This document shows positions 1-10,666 of a stretch of DNA of 64,000 nt, piece after piece. Each line of letters begins with the position of its first letter. The stretch's first letter is position 1. The DNA is taken from the NCBI GenBank assembly GCA_012064385.1, contig QRDG01002511.1, positions 310,001-374,000 on the forward strand. Direction: 5' to 3'. The notes under the pieces were generated by a model. It saw only the letters and a list, made by a program, of their open reading frames with translations. It did not search any database and was not told where the DNA came from. A program made the position numbers and the translations under genes. Origin of the DNA: Puccinellia tenuiflora. Taxonomy: Eukaryota; Streptophyta; Magnoliopsida; Poales; Poaceae.

Positions 1-240
1 GTTCTAAATACTAAAGAAAGTGGGCAACAGCGTTGCGAACGGGTGCGTAACGCGTGGGAATCTATCGAATACCTACCTCGACGACATCATTATCAAGACC
101 AAGGAACGACGGACCCTCCTCGACAACCTCAAGGAGACCTTCGCCAACCTCTGCCAGTCCAGGATGATGCTGAACCCGGACATGCAGCCTGGACAAGATC
201 GCGGCCATTGTGCTAAATACTAAAGAAAGTGGGCGACAAC
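1..240 (+). pseudogene. Gypsy reverse-transcriptase fragment
   Basis: The frame starting at 20 contains the motif YLDDIIIKTKERR, a degenerate form of the YVDD box of gypsy (Ty3-type) reverse transcriptase, followed by a helix-rich stretch ending in LNPD. The usual continuation into the connection domain is lost after about 65 residues. The piece is bounded on both sides by an identical 22-bp sequence (4-25 and 213-234), so it looks like a small duplicated or rearranged pol remnant rather than a plain truncation. It encodes nothing functional. The assignment to gypsy pol is by motif only. Confidence 0.6.
4..234. repeat. 22-bp direct repeat pair flanking the RT fragment
   Basis: The sequence CTAAATACTAAAGAAAGTGG plus two further bases occurs identically at 4-25 and 213-234. 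Similarity continues a few bases past each copy (ACAACGT against ACAGCGT). The copies bracket the RT relic. Confidence 0.8.
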
Positions 241-735
241 GTCCGCCTTGCAGTTCTAGCTGGATTCTCAGGTTGCCAGCTACGTGGAGCCCGTGGCCAG
301 CTATGGGCAGCTGGGCGAAGGTTGCCGACAAGGCAGCATGGCTGAGCCTCCGGACTCACGTTGCCCATGACTCCAGCCCCCCGTCACCTGCGGCGCAAGA
401 CACACCGTGGCCAATGGTCAACTGTCGCCGCAACCGGGACGCACGGAGGCATGCCGGGCGACACATCCCAAACAGTGGAGCGGCGACCGCACTTCCCTAA
501 CAGTGGCTGCCGAGCCGCACGCCCCGGGCACTGTGCTTGAAGGAAGAAGACTATTTGCCGCCCGGAGTAAGTCCCTGCCAGCTAGCAACGTGCAGCCGGC
601 CCTACCTGTAAGCCATTGTGCTCCAGCCGGCCCCACGTGTAAGCCAGCCTGCCAGCTCTATATAAGGTAGGTTGGAGCCCTAGAGGAAGGATCGATCCAT
701 TCTTGCGTGAGAAACCCTAGACCACTAAGAACATG
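241..735 (+). mobile_element. LTR-like retrotransposon DNA with TATA box
   Basis: GC-rich sequence without a convincing gene. A promoter-like TATATAA lies at 659-665, followed by GGAGCCCTAGAGGAAGG and ordinary leader-like sequence. It follows directly on the gypsy RT relic and probably derives from the LTR or leader of a gypsy element. The overlapping short ORFs here look like chance frames. No terminal repeats could be paired. Confidence 0.35.
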
Positions 736-1003
736 TGATACAGCTCGAGGAGCAACTCTATAATGTGCCCTCTAATAGTCCACAGATCATGAAGGAGTAG
801 GAGTGCTACCTCGATGAGGGCTCGGAACCTGGGTACATCGTGTCTCCATGCTTGTGTCCAATCCCGCCTGCGGATGCCGCCGCTTGCACAACTCGCTCCC
901 ACACAACTGATCAAGCCTTCCCTTAGGCATATGCTTTGTACCATACCACGACAATAGTTCATTGCACAAACATGAACTACATTAAATAAAAATCTACACA
1001 TCA

Positions 1004-1098
1004 AATCAACTAATCAACTACACCAAAATCAACTAATCAACTACACCGAAATCAACTAATAAACTACACCTAAATGAACTAAAGAAGTACACCGAAAT
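1004..1098. repeat. Short tandem repeat, about 24-bp unit
   Basis: A unit close to AATCAACTAATCAACTACAC is repeated about four times with substitutions (CACCAA, CACCGAA, CACCTAA variants). It is AT-rich and non-coding. Confidence 0.75.
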
Positions 1099-1231
1099 TG
1101 TGCAGTCGGATTTCCACCTGCCCAAAAACTGGGTTATCAGCGTGGGCAGCCTCGCCGTGCCACCACTGGACTCTTTTGATGGCAGGTGGTGGCCGAGCGC
1201 CACAACACAGCCGGTCGGCAAAACAAGCGGG

Positions 1232-2934
1232 TGTTGGGAATATGCCCTAAAGGCAATAATAAAATGGTTTATTAGCATATTCATGTTTATGATAAATGTT
1301 TATTATCATGCTATAATTGTATTAACCGGAAACATAATACATGTGTGGAATATAAACAACAAAGTGTCCCTAGTAAGCCTCTACTGGACTAGTTCGTTAG
1401 TCAAGAGTTGGTTAAGGTTTCCTAACCATGGACTTGTTATAGTCATATCATTGGGAGAATGATATGATGGACAGACCCAATTATAAAGCATTGCATTTGA
1501 TCATGTCACGCAGTTTCATTGCGAATGCTTTTAGCATGCCAAATATAGTTTCATTACACCATGAGATTATGCTACTCCCGTTTACCGGAGGAATTCTTTG
1601 GGGACATCAAACGTCGCTTCGTGACTGGGTGATTATAAAGATGGCTTTCAGGTATCTCCGATGGTATTTGTTGGGTAGGCATGAATCAAGACTGGGATTT
1701 GTCCCTCCATGTGACGGAGTAGATATCTCTGGGCCCTCTCGGTAATATAGCATCCGGAAGTTTGCAAACATGTGATTAAGTAGTAATCACGGGGATCCTA
1801 TATTATGGACGAGTAAAGAGAACTTGTTGGGTAACGAGATGAAACTAGATATGGTGATATCGACGATCAAATCTCGGACAAGTTAAATATCATGAGACAA
1901 AGGGAATCGTATATGAGATTAATTAAATCTCCAGCATCGTGGTTCAACCGATAAAGATCTTCATTGAATGTGTAGGAATCAATATGGGCATCCCGGTCCC
2001 GCTATTGATTATTGATCGGATCAAGTCTGCACGTTCTCGAACCCGTAGGGTCACACACTTAACGCTTCTATGTAGCTAGGGCTTGAGATATTTGATGGTG
2101 TGAACGAATATTGATTCGGAGTCGCGGATGAGATCCTAGACATCACGAGGAGCTCCGGAAGAGTCCGGAGATAAAGTTTCATATATGGAAAGTGGTTTTC
2201 CAGGTTTCGGAAAAGTTCGGGAATTTTTCGGGAGGGTATCGAGAAGTTTCTAGAAGGTTCCGAAGGGCCCCACCTTGGGGGCCACGAACCTGGAAGGGCC
2301 CACATGGACCGAGGGGAGGTGCAGCAGCCCACATGGGCTGGCCGCACCTGGTCCCAAGGGCCCATGCGTCCAAGGCAAGGTGGAGGGAACCCTAACCCTA
2401 ATTGGGCGCCTTGGGGGGCAAGTTCCCCCCCTTGGCCGGCCCTAGATGGGTTTGGTGCGCCCCCCACAGCCCCCTCACGGCTATATAAGGAGGAGGGGAG
2501 GGCTGGGGCGCAGCCCCTTGAACTCCAGCCGCCGGCTTCCCTCTCCCGCAGTCGTTTGGCGAAGCCCTGCAGGAATTTCTCCACCATATCCACCACCACG
2601 CCGTCCTGCTGCTGGAATCTCACGAGCCACTTCCTCCTCGTTTGCGGGATCAAGGAGAGGAAGTGTTCATCAAGCTGTACGTGTGGATACCGCGGAGGTG
2701 CTGCTCGTGCGGCGCTTCATCGGATCGGATAATACATCTCCTCACGACTAGATGAGTCTAGTTGCGGGGATCGACTAACCAACCCCTGCATCGACAAAAG
2801 GCTTTGTTCGTTCTTCCAGGGTAAGAGATTGGATCTCATCTTCGCTACCTTCATCTAATAGATCTAGATCCGTTTGGTTTCTTCCGCCTGTTTCGTAGAT
2901 TTTTTTTTTTGTTTTCTATGCAACGAACCCCTCA
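1232..2934 (+). mobile_element. Solo LTR of a BARE-1/Angela-type copia element
   Basis: A 1,703-bp LTR starts TGTTGGGAATATGCCCTAAA and ends CAACGAACCCCTCA, so it has TG...CA ends. It is flanked by a perfect 5-bp TSD, GCGGG, at 1227-1231 and 2935-2939. The text (start, the CCTAGTAAGCCTCTA block, the TGACGGAGTAGATATCTC block, the TATATAAGG promoter at 2482-2490, the GGCGAAGCCCTGC leader) is that of the long LTRs of the Triticeae BARE-1/WIS/Angela lineage as I know them. No internal gag-pol is present, which fits unequal recombination between two LTRs. Overlapping ORFs inside it are non-coding. The insertion splits an older GC-rich sequence whose halves lie at about 1100-1226 and from 2940 on. 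Confidence 0.9.
2482..2490 (+). promoter_or_regulatory. TATA box of the copia solo LTR
   Basis: TATATAAGG lies about 450 bp before the LTR end, the position expected for the U3/R promoter. Transcription would begin around 2510 and read rightward into 3165-3461. Confidence 0.6.
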
Positions 2935-3164
2935 GCGGGGGACCACCAGCCACACGGAGGACATCACCATCGACGTCGCCCGGTGCCATGCCGCAATAGG
3001 GAACCCAACCCCGATCAGGCTGATGCCCGTCATCGCTCCGCCTCCGCCGCTGAAGTGCCAGCGACTGCTTCTCCTTCTGTGGTCGCGGCGGCGGTGGGAG
3101 TAGCGGTAGAGTAGGAGGTCGTGATAGCAGAGGAAGCGGCCACCAGGACACACTGACGCGGGAG

Positions 3165-3461
3165 GTGAAGCGGGAGCTGAAGGAGAAGCCTGAAGATGTG
3201 AAGCCAGTGCTTCCGCTGGACTACGTCATGTCGTCGGTGCTTCGGAACGGCATGTACGATGGAGACTGCCCCAGCATGAGCTGGGCTCTTGTGGCATCGG
3301 CGGGGGTTCTCCAGACGGAGTGCCCCGACTTCCTGGAGACCATCCAGCGCTCAGCGCAGATGGCCTCGGCCTCCACCTCTTCCAGAGAGACTCCACCTCC
3401 CGTGCGCCTCCGGGTGCCGGCTCATAGGCCCTCCCGTGCTGGCTCCTCTCCTCGACGATAG
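3165..3461 (+). CDS. ORF of unknown function, possible gene or transposon fragment
   Basis: An open frame of 98 residues begins MKRELKEKPEDVKP, is charged at its start, continues with LPLDYVMSSVLRNGMYDGDC, and ends in an arginine-, proline- and serine-rich tail. I do not recognise the family. It lies downstream of the solo LTR, in DNA that the LTR insertion split. The sequence before it (2940-3160) is open in a different frame for a long stretch, so an upstream exon or a frameshift is possible. It could be a remnant of a host gene or of a transposon. No promoter or splice evidence is visible apart from the LTR. Confidence 0.3.
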   Translation: MKRELKEKPEDVKPVLPLDYVMSSVLRNGMYDGDCPSMSWALVASAGVLQTECPDFLETIQRSAQMASASTSSRETPPPVRLRVPAHRPSRAGSSPRR

Positions 3462-3469
3462 TGAATCGA

Positions 3470-4040
3470 GCTTCCCTATTCGGATTAGGGTTAGGGTTAG
3501 TTTTAATTTCATTGAAAATCTTGTAAAATATAACCTAATTTTAATGAAACTCGAACCTTTGCATCTTTTGGTCTTTTTTTCCTTTTTTTTTTGGGTCGGG
3601 GGTGCCGGTGTGGTAGGCACAAAAAAGAGCTCAGGACAAGTGTCCGGCACCCCCAAAGCAGACATAACTTGGATGGTGCTGGACACAATTTAGGCGCCCG
3701 GTGGATATGCTCTCATATACTAATTTTATGAAGGATACATGTCAAAGTTACATGCCTCTGTCTTAGCAAAACATCATACCGTATAAGATCGTGCAATGTA
3801 TTCATAAAGCATGTATCAGTTTCAATTAACATACCCAAGACCCCTCTAAGATGTTAGTTTCTGACATACTCCAACCGATGACACTTGAACATCGTTGTTA
3901 CACTTGGTTCAACGTTTGATGGGGATTCTTGAGTGACGAACATACAAAACTGGATGGAGGTTGCTACTTCTAGTTCCTTCTCGGTTATATCTATGTATGC
4001 GGACCTTATAGATGGGTAATATATTTTCCTTAGAAAATAC
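3470..4040. other. Non-coding, nothing recognised
   Basis: AT-rich sequence with poly-T tracts near 3575-3595. The frames on both strands are short and of ordinary composition. Confidence 0.5.
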
Positions 4041-4044
4041 ACTT

Positions 4045-4285
4045 TCCTATAAAAGGAGCTTTATTACATAAAAAGGTCTCTGCATAACTAAGATGCACAC
4101 AGCCGTCACAAATCCAGCAGTATCAAAATAAAATAAAAAGACGAATTACATATCATGATGAGAAATTGTAAGAACGCCTATGTTGGTGGAGTGCCGATCC
4201 GTAAATTATGCTGCCATCCATGTTAGGATAAAAAGTCCCTCGCCATATCCTCCAGTGTTATACACACTTCCGTAAACAGGTCTTA
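4045..4285 (-). pseudogene. LINE 3'-end fragment (C-terminal ORF2 and tail)
   Basis: Read on the minus strand, the stretch 4285-4190 gives EVCITLEDMARDFL, then HGWQHNLRIG, the C-terminal signature of many grass L1-like ORF2 proteins (domain after the RT, near the end of the protein). The left end is A-rich on the minus strand, as expected for a LINE 3' tail. The fragment at 52727-53106 is related: both contain the GGATGGCA and AATTACATATCAT blocks. It is 5'-truncated and interrupted by stops. Confidence 0.6.
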
Positions 4286-4713
4286 GAAAATACACTTGGA
4301 AGCTCAAAGTACCACTTAAAATAAGAGTGTTCGTATGGTTACTTCATATGCTAATACTTTTAGCTAAACACAACCGCGCGTGTGAAACCCAACTAGAGCT
4401 GGAGTAAATAGTTTTGTTTTTATGATGAAAAAGAAACAAGCAACAAGCTTTTTATGTCATGTCCAATGGGTTGTGTAGTCCGGCGAATCATTCATGTGAC
4501 TTGTAATCCGCCACCTCCCGCCAATTGAACACACATGTATGAAAATTGGTTGAAAGGGATTAATAAACAGTTATGTCGCAAATTTGGGTGGGGTTATGCG
4601 TTTTGAGTTTGGATTTATGAAGGAGTCGATGCAATGATGTTTTTAACAGCTCAAAAGTGTAACTTTTTGTCATGTTATTCTCAAGACTACGTACGGCGGT
4701 ACAGACTCTATAA

Positions 4714-5513
4714 GGGTGTGTTTGGTTCAGTGGCTATCCCCTGACTGGTTAGGGATAGCCACTTTTTTAGTGGTTGCCATCCGTTTGGTTTAGAGGTTTA
4801 GAGCGGATAGGGATAGCCAGATTCTGAGAATATACCCATAAAAACTGGTTGAGCTGCTCCTCCAAAAAGTGCTGGACGAGCCCAACCACTTTGCGGCTTG
4901 CTCACCCCCGAAGCGTTTCCTCTCGCTCACCTCTCCAAAAGCATCCGCTGCCTAATCTTATCCCCTCCCGTCTATCGTTCTCACTTCTAATGGCGGTGGC
5001 GGCGGCGCTAGATCAAGCGACCATGGTGGCGCATCTCTCCCGGCATTTCGCACGCAAGCATCTGAAGAGGAGCTGGAACATGCGGGTGGGCGGCAAAGGC
5101 GCCGCAAGGCCACGCGAGCCGGCGCGCGTGTCGGCTGAAGAGGAACAAGACGGGAACAAGATGGACACACGCCGGAGGCAGCTTGGGGCATGGGGCTAGC
5201 TAGCTCTCTCGCCTGCTGCTAGCTAGTAGCTTGTTCTTGATCACGGTTACTGTTGGGGCTAGCTAGATTTCTTGATTACGGTTGGAATTGGTATCCTGGC
5301 TTATTTTATTTCTATATGGATATTCTCACCAGCGCACCCAATGAGGTGACCATATCAAGCTATCCATGTTTCATCCTTTGAACCAAACAAACAAATGGCT
5401 ATCCCTAACCACATCTCATCCTACCCAACCAAACAAAGAAAATGGCTATCCCTAACAAATTGGTTGGGGATATCCTCATCCCCTAAATCTGCTCCTCTAA
5501 ACCAAACACACCC
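4714..5513. mobile_element. Tourist/PIF-Harbinger-type non-autonomous element, 800 bp
   Basis: Perfect 14-bp terminal inverted repeats (TIRs), GGGTGTGTTTGGTT and AACCAAACACACCC, are flanked by the 3-bp TSD TAA (4711-4713 and 5514-5516), which is diagnostic for PIF/Harbinger. Subterminal blocks of the type TTAGGGATAGCCA recur near both ends, in inverted orientation. The interior (4850-5200) is GC-rich and holds a 116-residue open frame with a basic, HLSRHFARKH-containing stretch. It has no transposase, so it would need one in trans. The interior could be captured DNA or a remnant of an element ORF. Confidence 0.8.
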
Positions 5514-5639
5514 TAAGTAGTCGTGTCTTCATCCTTTAGAGGTGTTGGAGCTTCTTGACTTTGGGTGCAACCGTTGGAAGACTGAGCTTTGTATCATCCA
5601 TCATTTAGTTTTCATAACTAAACTTTCAATAATGACTTC

Positions 5640-7145
5640 GTAACAACTATGGGTGTGTGATTCAGTCCATGTAGAGGTCGGGCATCCCCTTTTCAGAAAG
5701 AAAGTGTTGGATACCCTTTCTAAAACGAAGGTAAAAGCTTTGCCTTATTCATTAATTAAGAATATGGTTTTCGGTCTATTAGCCCACAACCCAAGAGCAA
5801 CGAAACACGACCTCGGTAACACCAATCTGCCAAGACCATGCATAAGACCAAAACACCATCGTCAGAGAGAAGACACTGTCACTATAATGGGACGCTCGAG
5901 CGAAGATGAAGATAAAGAAGCCAACCCTCCGAATAGCACACAACAACGCTCGGGGCCGCCGCCCCCACATCCAGCTATTCCTCCATGCCGAGCGGACCAC
6001 CAACACCACCTTCCGGGACCACCATCCCGACGTACCACCGCTCGCACTGGAGCCACGACGCCGCATGACTCAGCCACCCGCAGCCCAAACTACACAGGGT
6101 AAACCGCTCGCAGACCACAGCCGTCGCACCTGTTAGAGTATATATGTGTATATTGTAGTTTCCCCACCTGTTAGGGGGCTTTCTGTATCTTTGCCTGTAC
6201 CTGTACTATATATTGTGGCCTTTGGCCCCTGGGAATACAACAAGTCTATTTTCCCTAACAGCACCAACAAGCCATACGAGCAATAGCTCCGCCCCATGAA
6301 GCTCCTCTCCGCCATGGATCCCGAGGCTGCCGCATCAACACTCACCACCATCCAGGACCGCTGTCCTGATGTCCACCAACCCCAGCGCAAGAGAAGACGC
6401 ACACAACCGCCAAAGCCGACTCACCAAAGCGACGCCCACAAGAGGGAAGTGACGTTGACGCCATCGTCACCCGCTCTGGCTAACCGAAGCTTGGGTTGTC
6501 ACTCGGAGAGCCCGAGGCACACTCAACGGAAGAGAAAGCAAGAATCCACGACAATGCCTCATAGGAGGAAAACAACGTCCGTAGACGCCGTCATTATCGG
6601 CACCAACCCGAGGATCGGGGCAGAGCTTTCTCCCAAATCTTCTTCTCTCCGAGAGAAATGCCAAGAAGCTTAGCAAGTTGTGCCGCACAACTCCATCGTC
6701 GACCGCCCTTCTATGGCCTCCTCCGTCACTGAAGCAGCCATCTGCCGCCTGCATCTCAACACCACCGCCGACAACCAAGGCCAGGACCACAGTCTCCGTG
6801 GCGACCTCGCCATGCCCAGTCCGCACACGCGCTGCACTCCAGGAACGCTCCCTTGAGCACAGCACCACTCCATCCCCTCCGCACGCTCGCGACGAGCAGC
6901 CGCGTAGATCCGCGCCAGCATCAGCTGCCCATGGCAGTCTCGCGCCTCCGGCAAAACGGGCCAAGATCCGGCCCACCACCGCCCTGGTGCGCGCCTCCTC
7001 TCCCACTGTCTATGACGGCCGGGTGCCGCCACCACCGCCGCCGCCGGTGGCGACGGCCAGACAAGCACTAGTGGGGGAAGCAATTGGCTAGGGTTTGGGG
7101 AGCCCCCGGAGTCGCCCGCGCGTGCGACTCGGGAGGCGGGACTAG
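5640..7145 (-). repeat. GC-rich repeat DNA, possibly a LINE 5' region in antisense
   Basis: Apart from the 130-bp LTR inserted at 6131, this stretch is proline/arginine/serine-rich in every frame and has no recognisable domain. On the minus strand its right end begins CCCGCCTCCCGAGTCGCACG and runs into CCCCAAACCCTAGCC, which resembles the 5' leader of Triticeae non-LTR retrotransposons as I remember them. Long open frames overlap on both strands, a typical effect of high GC. A gene cannot be supported. Confidence 0.3.
6131..6260 (+). mobile_element. 130-bp solo LTR (TRIM/SMART-like size)
   Basis: The sequence starts TGTTAGAGTATATATG and ends TTTTCCCTAACA, giving 6-bp inverted ends TGTTAG/CTAACA. 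It is flanked by a perfect 5-bp TSD, GCACC (6126-6130 and 6261-6265). It contains TACTATATATTG and a GGAATACAA block, reasonable for a minimal promoter and polyadenylation region. There is no internal domain. Orientation is a guess. Confidence 0.85.
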
Positions 7146-7359
7146 CTGATTTTTTCACCGGATGAATTTTTTGGGTAAAGTGTTCATTCTTGGATGTGCA
7201 AGGTTTGATGTTTATACGTGTACCTGAAAAGGGTATGCGGATGCATTTGTGTTGTGTGCTTTGCTTAGGCCTGCTCTGGATAATCTTTTCGTTCTGTACT
7301 TGTGCACTTCCAGTATATGACACAATTGCTACCTCGACGTTAGTTACTTGAAGCTCATG

Positions 7360-9397
7360 GGGCGTGTTTGGTTGCTCGGGCCTTTTTCGGCCTTCGCGTC
7401 TCCGTGGTCCTGGCAAGCCTGCTCCTTAAAAAACGCAGCGTGAGGCATGTTGTGCAGTCCGTTTGGTTGACTACCTATCGTTTTTCTTTTTTTTTCTTTT
7501 TTTTCCGCATTTTTGTGTTTGGTTGCCTGCGCGCATACTGCTTGCATCTGCACGCGAGATAGTGTAACCTCGGGTGAAGCTTACCTCCCGTGACCGGTTC
7601 CATGGCGATTCACGAACATCGGCGATGGAGGTAAGCGCAATAGCTACTGCCGTGACGGTGCAGTTCATCGCGAGGAACGGCGGGGACAAGCGCGACAAGT
7701 ACTGCTGTGACACTGGGTGGTGAAAGGCGACGACAGAGGTTGAAGAAGGCGTTGTACACTGCTGCAGTCTATACACGTACAAAGTTCAGTACAAGATCTG
7801 CTCGTATACAGCCGGCAAAATAGAAAACTTACAACACGAAAGTTGTGCGGAACGTTGAGATGAAGCTGCAGCTCAAAGGAAATTTTAAAAGGTCGACCGA
7901 GTGCGACGAATTTGACAAACTTCGTCTAACAATGGCGTAACTTTCGGTCCAAAATTAAGAAGCTAGAGTCCATGAAACTCGAGATCGGTCGTCTGAATGG
8001 AACCTACTCGTTGATACGAACAAATCTGATGTTCAAAATATTTCAAATCCAGATATATTTGCGTATATTCAAGTGATTATAGGAATACGTGGAAAGTAAG
8101 AGGGTGAGGAGGTGAGGCGAACGTACCTGGGCCTCTCTGACACATCCTCCACAAAAGAGGAAAATCCCTCTTTTGCCTACCTCTATCTCGATGAGAGGAA
8201 ACAAAAGCTCTTAAATGAGCCCCTCTAAAGTTTGAGGCAAATGAACGCATTTTTATTCGTCGTCTCCGGGCTATATATCCTCGCGGAACTCTGGTCATTG
8301 AATCAAATTAACCTTAATGAATAACTAATTATTTCTCTTCTTCTAGCCATCCTTTTTTCCATTAATAACAAAACTAATTATTTCGATATATAAAATATGA
8401 ATTCCAATGGCTTTGCTATAGTAACCTTCCCAACCACGATTTTTTATTCCACTCTGTTTAGTTATTTCTATGCGAAATAACAAAAAAAAATTGACATAAA
8501 AACAGTAGGGAAAATCCCTACTGTGTCATTTTTCATTATAAATCAGTGGTGGGGTATTTACAATGGGTTAGAAAGTATAGAAAAAAAGAAAATTACAATG
8601 TGTCAATCCATTGATGCATGCCCTCCTTAAGGCTTGGCTTTGCTCTATGCATAACAACAGCAAAAGATTCCTTGAAAAATCTAAGGCATTCAAGAATATC
8701 AAGATCTTGGTTATCAAAAATTATTTTATTCCCGTGATTACATAAGCTCCAACATCCTGTAATAAGAACCTCCTTGAAACATCTGATTGTAGTTCTTTTG
8801 CTTCCATCTAGGAGGAGGTCCATGATATTGAGATCATTGTTCCATTCCATGCTTAGTCTCCACCAGAAACTCTGACTAAAATCACACGAGAAGAAAAGAT
8901 GCTCCATGGTTTCATTTGGACATTGTTGGCATAAGACGCATTCCTTCGATTCAATATAGAAAATTTTCCTGGTAAGAAGATCTCTTGTGTTTAATCTGTC
9001 TAGCAGAAGGAACCAGAAAAGGAATCTTTGCTTAGGTAATGCTCTAGATTCCCTTTTAAATTAATTAATTTTAACAATACTAAAAAAATAGTGGGTTCCA
9101 TCGTTTCTATGGTTCCCTTTTAAACGGTAAGGCCCTCTCTATACACCGGAGCTCTTTCTTTCATCAAAAGTTATTGTGAACTTGTATGGGATCACTCGTG
9201 TCAGGGAGAGGAACGCGGGGCTCTCCAGAGCCTGCCCCTAGAAAAACGGGGGATTCGGCCATTCCTACGCAGCCAGACCCAGCATGCTTTAAGAGGTTCG
9301 TGCACATGCAGAAACGTAGGCTGGGCCATGCCACCAAATGCCCGATTTTTGCATGCGCACGCCTGGTTGAGGTGTGCGAGGGCTACCAAACACGCCC
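7360..9397. mobile_element. Putative 2.0-kb element with Harbinger-like TIRs
   Basis: Termini GGGCGTGTTTGGT (7360) and ACCAAACACGCCC (ending 9397) are perfect 13-bp inverted repeats of the same GTGTTTGGT type as the element at 4714. The flanks carry a 3-bp repeat, ATG (7357-7359 and 9398-9400). A 3-bp TSD suits PIF/Harbinger, but ATG is not the usual TWA. The interior contains poly-T/poly-A stretches and a LINE fragment (8486-9060) but no transposase. The pairing of the two ends is an inference. Confidence 0.5.
8486..9060 (-). pseudogene. LINE ORF2 C-terminal fragment with 3' stem-loop
   Basis: On the minus strand the frame ending at 8593 gives CQQCPNETMEHLFFSCDFSQ, the zinc-binding reverse-transcriptase-associated domain (zf-RVT) near the C terminus of plant L1 ORF2, then about 90 further residues to a stop. 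Upstream to 9060 is the matching LPKQRFLFWF part. The 3' UTR holds a perfect 10-bp stem with a 3-nt loop (8502-8524, arms ACAGTAGGGA/TCCCTACTGT) just before an A-rich end. It is 5'-truncated. Confidence 0.75.
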
Positions 9398-9400
9398 ATG

Positions 9401-9990
9401 ACCTCTCTATTTCTTTTTCCTGTCGCCGTCATTGCTGCGCGCGACATTTGGAAGAGGTTCCCAAATAGCTGGAGACGACTCAATTGACAATGCCCGGATA
9501 TCATGTTGTGTACGTACATCATCGTCGGAAATCATGAACTAAATGACGCACTCGCTGATGCCATTTGTGCCGTGAGAGAGACCTATATACAGTATATTGT
9601 ACTTCCAATATACTAGGACTCTCTATCGTTTGATGCATCAACACGTATCCAGATGTTGGTGAACACACGTACGGTGTTAATTTGCAGGCTGATCAAGAAT
9701 CCGTGTTTGCTTCTCGCCAATCTTACATGATCTGTCTATTATATCGTTTATTTATATTATACATAGGTAGCATGCTGACTTGCTCCCAATAAATGGGATA
9801 GCGATGCCCATTCTGTCCCCCCAAGCGTCGTAGGTTGGGGCTTGTAGGCGCCGCGGCGAGCAGACAGTGCAAATTGCATCTTTGAATATAGAATTACAGT
9901 AATTAATACAAAATAAAGATAGGGTCGGTTCATAACAATATGGCATACAATTATTTGGTCAAAGTTACACTATACAGTTTCACCAAATAT
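9401..9990. other. Non-coding, nothing recognised
   Basis: Ordinary intergenic composition. No frame on either strand has a domain signature. Confidence 0.5.
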
Positions 9991-10153
9991 ATACAAAAAG
10001 AGCTCTTTTACAGTGCTTGTGAAACTACCGCAGGTAGTTTTCGGTAGTTCCCATGGCATATTATTTCAGCCGTTTGATTCCTATCTAGCCCTGGTAAATT
10101 ATTCTAGCCATCCAATCATTAAGCTGAATATTAAAATTAATTAGTAGGGGGTA

Positions 10154-10666
10154 TTGTGGTCCTTTGTCCATGAACTATTGCTCCTGCTACGCCCGTCCAT
10201 CCGCTGGCTGCGGCGCCGCCGCCGTCCTCCTTCAAGCGGCCCCCGACGCCGTTCCCACAGGCTCGAGATCGTGAGAAGCTCCTGCACACGGTCAACGACC
10301 TCGGCCACGCCGAGGTACACCACCCTCGCGGCAATCCATCTTGTCCCACACTCGGCCAGCCTCCATCCCCACCACCTGCGGCTCCCGATTCCTCGACCAG
10401 CTGACTGCGCCGCCGTCGCCCAGTTTGGTACACCGTCTACTGCTGATGCTGTTCTCAAGCCAACTCTAGGAACCAAGAGAAGTTTGCTATATTGGCTTGG
10501 TGGAGCTGAAGCAGTGAAGCATCTACTGACTACTGCTGGTGGTGATGAACCATCTACTGCTGTTGAGCTTCATTTGCTTGTAATCTGGACCCTTTATGGT
10601 GTGTGTGTATTGCTCAACCTGGAGCTGAACTTGTGTGTGTTTGTGCAAGACAATTTGCTCAAGTAA
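10154..10666 (+). CDS. Candidate captured-gene ORF inside the Pack-MULE-like element
   Basis: An open frame of 170 residues has an arginine/proline/serine-rich first half and a hydrophobic second half (VELHLLVIWTLYGVCVLLNL). An overlapping minus-strand frame (10141-10476) is equally open and glycine/arginine-rich. Neither has a domain I recognise, and both may be chance frames in GC-rich DNA. Confidence 0.2.
   Translation: MWSFVHELLLLLRPSIRWLRRRRRPPSSGPRRRSHRLEIVRSSCTRSTTSATPRYTTLAAIHLVPHSASLHPHHLRLPIPRPADCAAVAQFGTPSTADAVLKPTLGTKRSLLYWLGGAEAVKHLLTTAGGDEPSTAVELHLLVIWTLYGVCVLLNLELNLCVFVQDNLLK

Noticed and set aside
3480..3500. Telomere-like GGGTTAGGGTTAG
   Set aside because: There are only about two repeat units, with no extension, so it is not an interstitial telomere.
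6467..7416. Minus-strand frames of 179 and 248 residues
   Set aside because: Overlapping frames are open on both strands in GC-rich repeat DNA. No domain, no start context and no conserved block was seen.
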